A stretch of DNA of 64,000 nucleotides from Nautilus pompilius (taxonomy: Eukaryota > Mollusca > Cephalopoda > Nautilida > Nautilidae), in contig JACATO010000095.1 in assembly GCA_018389105.1 (NCBI GenBank), positions 186,001 through 250,000 on the forward strand, given 5' to 3'. The first letter of the stretch is position 1; each line of letters opens with the position of its first letter. The notes beneath the pieces were generated by a model, which was not told the DNA's origin, ran no database searches, and saw only the letters and a list, made by a program, of their open reading frames with translations. This document shows, in pieces, positions 53,901 to 61,700 of this stretch. A program made the position numbers and the translations under genes.

Positions 53901-56900
53901 AGCCTGTATTAAAATTAAAATGATTTCATCTTTAAAAATGTGAAATAATACCTTATTTCCAGCCCTTATTTTTGTCAATGATAGTTAAATGATTACTAGG
54001 AGCTTGATTTACCTGTACTAAAAAAGATAATAAACGGGAATGGTCTTGAAATCCTTATTTGATGTGTTCTTTAAATTGAGTCAGAAATATTCACAAAATG
54101 TTTTCTCACAGACATTAACAATGGGGAAGATTGAGACAATTATAACAAACAAAAAAGAGAATGAAATGGACAGATTGAGTACCTTGTTATCTGGATGGTG
54201 GGATGAAAGAAATTTATTAAGTAGAAAAGAAAAATACCTAACCTGATGTGATGGAATCAATTTGCCAGAGTAAATCAGAGAGAAATTAAAATGTAAATGG
54301 CCAGCGAGACAAATTGAATTAAATAGTATCTGTCAGCCGGATTAAAAAAAAAAAACAAATAGGAAATTACTTGAGAATATTATTTAAATTAGAAAAGTAA
54401 TTGTGTCCCATGACAATTTTCTTGTACAATGGGTAAAGTAGATATTTTGTCATACAGTCAAGTTTTGGGTGTTAAAGTGCACACAGGTTCTGAAATGTTT
54501 CTATCTGTTGAGAATATGGAGAAAACATTCCCACAATGCAGCACTCTGAAAGCTGACAGATGTGTGAGATCTACATTGTCAAATCCCTTTAATTATTTAC
54601 AAATAAAGACTCTGTTTCAGCTCCGAGAGACCCACTTCTCCATTTTAATGAAAATCACTGATCCACAGAAATGAAATCATTGTCACAAACACCACAAATT
54701 GGTGATTCTGAGGACAGTTATGTGGGGGGTGGGGGTGGTATTTTAAGTTTAACTCCAAAACAGAGAACCCCATCGGCCATTCTAATTGCATGATCACTGT
54801 TCTAAACCATTTTGTTTTTTCTTAATAATGGAGACTTTCTGTTTATCTTTTTTGTATTATACATGAAAGATAAACTCCAAATGTTCAGTGTCTGTTTAAT
54901 TTTGTTTGAAAGCCAAATATCATTTATCTGATAAGGATAATAATTAAACATTATGAAACTTCTAAGTTAATGCTAAAAGTACAGCAGATATAAATGTGAA
55001 AATCCCCATAGTACAATAATACATTAGATCTCACCTTGAACTACATCCATACACTGTAGTAAGTGTATATTCACCAGTGAAATATTCTACACAAATCAAT
55101 TTGTTAGTGGATATATGTACATTTACATTAGCATATGACTGTTAGAACATTGATACATGCAGAAAGACTATTTGTTTGTTAATTTTTCTATAGAAATATC
55201 CTTTTACGCTTCATGAGTCTACAATTAGACTGCCAATGTATGTATAATTTTTCTTTTTCAGAAAGCCTCATTGTTTTGGTAAATCCCAGGAATCCACCAG
55301 TCAGAAATGCTCTTTCAGAGGCTCTGCTGGAAGCTGCCCATTATTTAGCAAGAGGACAAAAGTTCTGCCTGGAGGTAAGGCTGTTGGTGGCAAAAGAGCA
55401 AGAAGTTGTGAAAGAATCTAAACATCTTGTGTATGTGCTTGAAGGCTTTGATGCAACCATGTGAAGATTGCAGGAAAGTTGCATTTACTCTACATCTCTA
55501 TGAGAAGGATAAAATAAGAATGTTTTTTCTGTTGTCGATGATTTATTCATTTTTGCTTAGATATCATCATGAAACTCATTTGAAATCTTTGACCATCAGA
55601 TTCCTCACTGCCATATTGTTCGTGATCATTTTTTCTGAAATGTTATAATTAGCAACATTTTTGTACTTTCAAACTATTCAGTGTGAAGTCACAATGGTCA
55701 GTATAGGGTTCCTGTATTTTTTTTTTAGGTAGATGTGTCTGATGCTGTGTACAGCTGGTGCCAAGAGAAGATGCTCCCTTTAGCCACCTGTGATGAGTTC
55801 AGTTCCACACGGGCACATGATGCTCGATTCTTCGTCACTAACCATGGTGTGTACAAGCACTGCTTCAACTGTAACATTCACTGGTGCCTCTTCTTCAGCA
55901 TCTGCTGGCTCATGGCAGCACCTTGCTACTTTGTAAGTTACAGTTTAGACTAATTTATGTTAGTGATTACACCAAGGACAGCTGCCTCAACATCAGCAGA
56001 ACCGTTACACACAAATGAAAAGTTCATTATCCAGATCTTTAAGAAGTTGGTTCTTTGTTTGAATCACCAGTTAGGCCCAATCTAGACTAAACTTACAGTC
56101 TTCCATTAACTACTAAGATATTTTAGGGGGAATGAAAGTTCATTTTCAGAAACTTGTTTGATTATGTAGATCTCCATAGTATTTTCTCAGTTCTTTGGAG
56201 ATTTACCCGCAGTATGCATATCCCCACTGACAGATTCAAAAACAAATCAGTGAGGTTGAGATGCCTTGTCGACCATCATCCAGTTGCTTCAGCAGCATAT
56301 AAGTTTGCAGACTTTGGTACAATATAAGTTTGGATTACTCTTGTTCTTTCTCAAATTTATAAAATCGCTACATACATGATATTGCTGAAAAATGCTGTGT
56401 AGTTATAAATAACTGGCATTAAAGATAAGATGATTGTAGGATTTGTTTATATGTCACCTATTTGAGATGGCAGAGTTGAATACGAGGTGTATCAGAAAAG
56501 TAACAGAACTTAGTGTGCTGTGTGAGTTATGAGTTGGGTAGGGATTAGCGGGTTGAATCACAGTGTGATGTAATATCAGAGGAGTATATAACTGCGATCT
56601 CAGCAATCTGCAGCCATTGTGTTTTTTCACGTGCTTTTGTTAACAGCTCCTCAATTTTAGGCCGTCAAGCGATGGGCACAGAGCAACGAGCCAACCTGAA
56701 GTTTCTGGTCCGGCTGGGGGAAACTCCGTCAGAAGCACTCGGACTACTGCAGCAAGTATACGGAGATGAGACGATGTCGAGCTCACGGGTTTTCAAGTGG
56801 CACGAGGACATGGAAGACGACCCCAGAAGTGGAAGGCCTTCAACGAGCAGGACTGAGGCCAACGTTGAGTGCGTGAGGCAGGTGATGCGTGGCGACCATC

Positions 56901-58378
56901 AGCTGACTGCTCGGCTGATCGCAAGTGAGCTGGACATGAACTGCGACAGCGTCTGGAAGATTATCACCAAAGATTTAGACATGCGGAAGATCTGCGTGAA
57001 GATGGTGCCAAAGCTGCTGAACGATGACCAGAAGGAGCGGCGCATGCAGGTGTCAGGACATCCTCGAGCGTCTTGAAACCAAACCATACTTGCTGGGGAG
57101 AGTCATCACCAGTGATGAGTCATGTATCTTTGAGTATGACCCGGAGACCAAGCATCAGAGCCTTCAGTGGAAGAGGCCGAAGAAAGCAAGACAGTCGAAG
57201 TCCAAAGTCAAACTCATGTTGATCGCGTTCTTCGATGTGAGGGGCTTCATCCACATAGAGTTCTTGCCACAGGGCCAGACGATCAACCAGCATGTCTACA
57301 AAGAGATCCTGTGGCGTTTGCTTCGTTCAGTGTGTGAGAAGAGGTGAGAGATGTGGCAGGACAACTTGTGGCTGCTTCACAACACCCTGAGCATCCGACA
57401 GTTCCTTGATGAGAAGAACATCGCCGTGTTGGAGCAACCTCCCTACTCACCCGACCTGGCTCCGTGTGATTTTTTTCCTTTTCCCCAAGCTCAAGGGGGT
57501 CATCAAGGGGACCCATTTTCCGGACATGGAAGCCATCAAGAGGGCCTTGACGACGGAGCTGCAGAGAATCCCGGGAGAATCCTTCGAGGAGTGCATGGAG
57601 GCGTGGCGGAGAGGGATGGGAAAGTGCGTTAGACTTGAGGGGGATTATTTCGAAGGGGGAAAACTTGTAGTTTGGATTTGACACAAATTATTTGTGACCC
57701 CAGTCCTGTTTCTTTTCTGACACACCTCATATAGTGTATTAGCTACATTCGCACAGAACCCCTTCATTGAAAGGTTGACAGCAATAGGATTGGCTTTGTA
57801 CTCTGATAAGCAATTTTAAAGTTGTTTCTGGATTAAACCACTAACAAGTAGTAACATTGTGGACTCCATGGTTGATTTGAGTAAATACTCTGTTTACATA
57901 AATGAATCAAGAATGCTTTTTTTTTTTTAGGTGAGTACTTATCATTTTGCATGTCACTGGTTTTTAGATTTTCTATTTTTACTTTCAAAAAATTTTAAAC
58001 CACCACCTTTTTCAGGGGGTTATTGTCCCTTTTCTTTCATCTAAAAACACCATATTTCCCTTGCAATGTTTGCTTTGTTTCAGCTTTACCGCAGAATAAC
58101 GTGTCAGGATTTCCATATTAACTTGTCAGGACAGATAACAATCTTGTCACTTCATCCAACCCAGTCCAGCCAACTAGGTAGGTATCCAGTACATTCTACC
58201 TTTTTAAGAATTAAACTGTACACGTCCAATGGAGGAGACTGGGACGTGGTCTGGCCTTTCTGCCAAAGGCATGCAATAGCTGGATGTTTTACTAGCAGAC
58301 CTCAGCAATATTATCTGAATTACAATGAGATTTTCTTATTTTTCTATTTCAGAAATGTGCACAAATGAAAGAATCTAA
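47855..58378 (+). CDS. Unrecognised six-exon gene, about 230-residue membrane-associated protein (gene level)
   Basis: Exons 47855-47983, 51269-51411, 55262-55374, 55729-55932, 58084-58177 and 58353-58378 join in one frame with GT-AG borders and phases that fit. From the first ATG (47871) they give 230 residues and TAA. Exon 1 is open upstream of this ATG to the acceptor, so an earlier coding exon is possible. Residues 1-37 are polar. Residues 38-160 look globular and mixed, including VFYVRTTEELRELTKCLLGK and LIVLVNPRNPPVRNALSEAL. Residues about 174-193 are hydrophobic (HWCLFFSICWLMAAPCYFLY) and fit one transmembrane helix. It follows a Cys/His-rich patch (HGVYKHCFNCNIHWC). The tail of about 37 residues is polar and includes YRRITCQDFHINL. 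I do not recognise the family. Coherent splicing and frame support a real gene. Confidence 0.75.
47984..51268 (+). other. Intron of the 230-residue gene
   Basis: A 3.3-kb intron. The only structure recognised is a decayed Tc1-like transposase at about 49290-49830. Confidence 0.6.
49290..49830 (+). pseudogene. Decayed Tc1-like transposase
   Basis: On the plus strand one frame reads MFSTDESIFSLQCN, matching the Tc1 motif around the first catalytic Asp (LFTDESRF), followed by LIWRECGTCN. Further on, after stops, THVIDQYLQG and PACSPELNLIE match the end of the catalytic domain ([11 protein letters not shown]). Many stops interrupt it. No terminal repeats were found. Confidence 0.7.
51269..51411 (+). 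CDS. Unrecognised membrane protein gene, exon 2
   Basis: It completes the Arg codon, then QVFYVRTTEELRELTKCLL and LLRVNALHTDFS. It ends one base into a Glu codon. Acceptor TTCCAG, donor GTTGGT. Confidence 0.75.
51959..52452. mobile_element. pogo/Tigger-like MITE, 494 bp
   Basis: Flanked by TA on both sides (51957-51958, 52453-52454). It begins CAGTTGTCCCCCGGTATTC and ends with the near complement GGGGGTCGACTG. Inner parts also mirror each other (GCGAATATT near the left; GCGAATAACCGGGG near the right). CAG ends with C-rich inverted repeats and TA targets are typical of pogo-group elements. The 133-codon minus-strand open frame inside has no transposase motif, so it is non-autonomous. Confidence 0.82.
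53540..53908 (-). repeat. tRNA-derived SINE, reverse orientation
   Basis: Read on the minus strand from about 53908: CCAGTTAGAGTACTGGAC (A-box region), then GATTCAAATTCC (B box) at tRNA-like distance, then a body with GGTTTTCTCCAGTTTCCTC. Such TTCTCC/TTTCCTC segments occur in invertebrate tRNA SINE bodies. Tail and insertion-site duplication were not resolved. Confidence 0.6.
55262..55374 (+). CDS. Unrecognised membrane protein gene, exon 3
   Basis: ESLIVLVNPRNPPVRNALSE, then LLEAAHYLARGQKFCLE. Phase 0 at the end. Acceptor TTTCAG, donor GTAAGG. Confidence 0.75.
55729..55932 (+). CDS. Unrecognised membrane protein gene, exon 4 (hydrophobic segment)
   Basis: 68 codons, phase 0 at both ends. 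It contains the Cys/His-rich patch KHCFNCNIHWC and the hydrophobic run LFFSICWLMAAPCYF at its end. Acceptor TTTTAG, donor GTAAGT. Confidence 0.78.
56483..57729 (+). mobile_element. Mariner transposon, second subfamily
   Basis: Flanked by TA (56481-56482, 57730-57731). Ends are CGAGGTGTATCAGAAAAGTAAC and an imperfect complement TTTCTTTTCTGACACACCTCA. The coding part is far more GC-rich than the host intron. Its transposase differs clearly from that of the element at 32973-34276, so at least two mariner lineages have invaded this window. Confidence 0.9.
56672..57681 (+). pseudogene. Mariner transposase with frameshifts and a stop
   Basis: The N-terminal part (56672-57076) has EQRANLKFLVRLGETPSEAL, VFKWHEDMEDDPRSGRPSTS and KMVPKLLNDDQKERR. 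A frameshift near 57050 leads to ILERLETKPYLLGRVITSDE (first catalytic Asp kept in SDES). An early stop follows LLRSVCEKR. WLLHNTLSIRQFLDEK replaces the usual HDNA motif, so the second Asp is missing. YSPDLAPCDFF keeps the third. A last frameshift precedes GDYFEGG and the end at 57681. Confidence 0.88.
58084..58177 (+). CDS. Unrecognised membrane protein gene, exon 5
   Basis: LYRRITCQDFHINLSGQ, then ITILSLHPTQSSQL, ending one base into a Glu codon. Acceptor TTTCAG, donor GTAGGT. The frame also runs on into the intron, so retention would give a longer, different tail. Confidence 0.7.
58353..58378 (+). CDS. Unrecognised membrane protein gene, last exon
   Basis: A short terminal exon: EMCTNERI and the stop TAA at 58376-58378. 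Acceptor TATTTCAG. Its small size makes it the least certain of the six. Confidence 0.55.
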
Positions 58379-58563
58379 TTGTGATCACGAACAACCGTGG
58401 GTTTGCCAGTACTGCTGCTTCCTCACTTCTCAAACTCCGATTAGATAACATTTAGCTGTTTCATCAATAATGATGCAGCTACTTTCATGATTTTTCATTA
58501 CTGAATTATTTTGAGCACAGAAGAAAGAGATTCCAATAGGTTAATTGAAGTGCAACAAAGATC

Positions 58564-58569
58564 TTTAAT
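58564..58569 (-). promoter_or_regulatory. Candidate polyadenylation signal of the minus-strand gene
   Basis: ATTAAA on the minus strand, 63 nt past the stop codon of the minus-strand gene, in the 250-bp interval between the two converging genes. It is a common variant signal, but chance occurrence is likely in such sequence. Confidence 0.35.
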
Positions 58570-58631
58570 ATGTTTCTGTTAATCCATTAACTTACACCTA
58601 ACAGAAATGCTGAGTGGCAGGGCTCATCTTC

Positions 58632-58730
58632 TCACCAGTCTGAAATATTTACTGTGTTGGCTTTCTCCAGGCCCCGATAAAGGCTGACAGTCACTTGGTC
58701 ACCCACAACCTCTGCATGTTTGACCAGTTT
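58632..58730 (-). CDS. Unrecognised helix-rich gene, last exon
   Basis: KLVKHAEVVGDQVTVSLYRG, then LEKANTVNISDW and the TGA stop. Acceptor TTTACAG on the minus strand. Confidence 0.75.
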   Translation of the reverse strand, partial: KLVKHAEVVGDQVTVSLYRGLEKANTVNISDW

Positions 58731-61700
58731 CTGTAAAATCCAGAGAAAGCATTTTATAAATAAAGATCATTAACTCTCTGTAAATCACCTGGGGTGTGCA
58801 TTTACATTACTCAGCACAGTACCTTTCTCAATATAATTCTTTGAAGCAAGACTACATCTGTACTGTTTTTAATTCAGATGATACTGATAGCATAGAAAAA
58901 TAGTCATTCTTGCTCACTGTAATTAGTACCATGTTCCCGTGATTTCTAAAACAAACAAACACTATCCTTTTTTCTGAAGGAAAATTTAAGCAACCCTCAA
59001 GATTAATGGCATAGGTATCTGGTACTTACAAATTATTTCACAATGTGTTAATAAAAGATGCTCACCTTGAGTAGGGATAGATTCTCCTTTGACTTGAAGA
59101 GGCCAACCACCAGCTGCTGTCTTGCTACTGATGTGTTGATCCCTAGAGAATCCCAATCATCCATCACTTGTTGCAGACAGTACTTTCCAAAACTGACAGA
59201 GCAAGAAAAAAGCCAGCATGACTACTCCACATACGTATGGTAGACATTTTTAAAACTTAACAGGCTAATGTAAAAGTATCGGAGTAAAAACATCTGCTTG
59301 GTGCTGCAGCGTATTTAGACCAGTTTACACAGCCCAGTAAGTATATGTGCTGTGTCAAGTCTTTTTACCTGAAGTTTTCCCTCAAACTGACAATCCCTTG
59401 CATCAGGTTCACAGCTGGATTGAAGGGGTCAACTTCTAGTATTTCTTGTACTGTTTCCGTGAACATGTAATGAGATCTACTGTTGGAATCTTTCTCTACC
59501 TGAAAACAACAACAAAGGATGATATAATGGTAAAATAACATACAGTAAAGTATTCTAGAAATGCCTGTTAAAAATTTCATTTTCCTTGTCATGAAATAAA
59601 ACATTCTTTAAAAAGTTGGGGGGGGGTTGTTTTTAAACCAACCAAAGAGATCATTTAAATTCAAAATGTCAGCCGTTGCAATGCAAAAATAATATTTACT
59701 ACCATTCATATGGCCATATACCCTCCAACCTTTGACCGGCTGGCAGAGTGTTCGTTTCCCTTGTCATCCCACATCACAGAGAACCTGATCATAGTTTATG
59801 AAATCAAACCTCAAAGAAATGAAAACAGCTATAAAACCACTCATGGTTATTCTGTTACAGTAATGGAGAGCAGATGGATTTGAGTTAGAAATAAGGGAAG
59901 GACCAACCATGAGTTTCTTAAATGAGCAAAGAGCCATCCGGATCAGTAGGACCAGCTTCCCTTGTTTTGCACTGCAAATTAAAATAAACAACATTAAGCA
60001 TATGTTCAGGTAAAAAAAACAGAATATCTAAGTTTATATGTAGTGTACTCTGTTATAAAAAGTATGGAGAAATCCTTTATTTAGGGTCCATGCAGAGTTG
60101 GCCAACAGGGACCATAAAAATTAGAATACATAAATCCAAAAGACTTAACTATACTGGATCAAAGCCTAGTTTATACCAGTAGATGAGTAAGAAATCAGCA
60201 GAGATTTCCCTAACTACACGGCTGTTAAATTTGTTTCAGCATGACCAGCCTGTCTATAAAAATAGTCTTTATTACAATTATAGCTACTTTTATATTGGAG
60301 AACTATAGTTACAAGTCTGTCCAAGGAATCAATAAGCTGCTGAAGACGTATTTATCCAGCATTATATCTCTAATTCTTTTAAGCTGGCCCTGCTTGTATT
60401 TTTTTGGTGTTATGTACCCAGCTACAGCAAAAGTCTTGCATAAAAATTACTAGATTTAGAAAATGGGTTCTTATTTTGTAGAGATTAGTAACTATTGTAA
60501 GTTTTCTGTTTTAATTGAAAGGTATCAGTGTCTTTAAACGATTTATAACACTAAGATCCATTTTGTAATTGCACAGTCAAAATTTAAATATTTTGCAAGA
60601 AATCTGCATGTGCAAAAGTGTTGCATAAACTACAAAAAAATTAGAGTATATATTTTGTGCTATAATAGTTTAGGATAGTAGAATATAAATATGAAAAACT
60701 GTCATTTTCCACTATTCTGATTCATTTTTGTTCAATACAGTGATGCTGAGAGCCTGATATTTGACCGCCGAACAGTGGGCCACAATCATTCGCATGAAAG
60801 AAGATGGTGAAACTGAATGGGTCATTGCGGATCGTATCGGTTGCAATCAGTCGACGATATCTCGCACTCTGAAACGTTGGAAAGCCGATGGGAGCCTAAT
60901 TTCGAAATGCAGAGCTGGCAGACCACAGAAAACGATGGCTTGACAGGATCGTCTGATCTCCCGCATATCGAACTCAGACCGATTCCGCACTTCCACCGAC
61001 ACCCAGACAGCCTTGTCAAGGCACCATGGGATCCAGTTGGCCTCGTGCACCATCAGACAGTGTTTGATCTACATGGGACTGTTCGGGTGATCAGCACAGA
61101 AGAGGCCGTTCATCAGTCTGGACAATCATTGAAAGGGACTGCAGTGAGCTCATGACCATATCCACTGGACTATAGCCCAGTGGTCGCAAGTGTTGTTTTC
61201 TGACAAAAGCAAATTCATGAGGGTCCACTCGGCAGGTCGGATGTACGTTCGGTGATCGGTGTCCAAGAAATACGATCCTAGTTGCACTCGACCAACTCTG
61301 CAGGCAGGGGGAGATTCGGCCATGGTTTGGGGCTGTTTTCAATCATCCGGTGTCAGTCCATTGCATCAATTGGAGTGTCGAATGAATGCTCATGACTATG
61401 CTAAGATCGTCTCAGACATTGTTGCACCGTATGTGTGACCGCATGCTCCTAGTGGCCATCTATCAGCAGGACAACGCCCCCATCCACAAAGCTAGGAGTA
61501 TCAAGGCCTTGATGGCAGAGTTGCAAATCCCCATCCTCGACTGGCCGGATCTCAATCCCATCGAAAACATTTGACACTCGATTAAACTCAGCGTTGGTGC
61601 CAAAAAACCAAAAAATAAAACCGATTTGAAACAGAAAATCGAGAAAGTCTGGTCGGAGTTCAGTAGTGACAATTGTCAGCGTTTGGTAGCCAGCATGCCT

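Larger units (their letters stand above)
51412..55261 (+). other. Largest intron of the 230-residue gene
   Basis: A 3.8-kb intron with the pogo-like MITE (51959-52452) and a reversed SINE (about 53540-53908). The rest holds no recognised coding sequence. Confidence 0.65.
55933..58083 (+). other. Intron of the 230-residue gene with a mariner insertion
   Basis: A 2.2-kb intron of which 1.25 kb is the mariner. The remainder is unremarkable. Confidence 0.75.

Noticed and set aside
57283-57684. 133-codon minus-strand open frame
   Set aside because: It is a shadow of the mariner transposase on the plus strand in GC-rich sequence.
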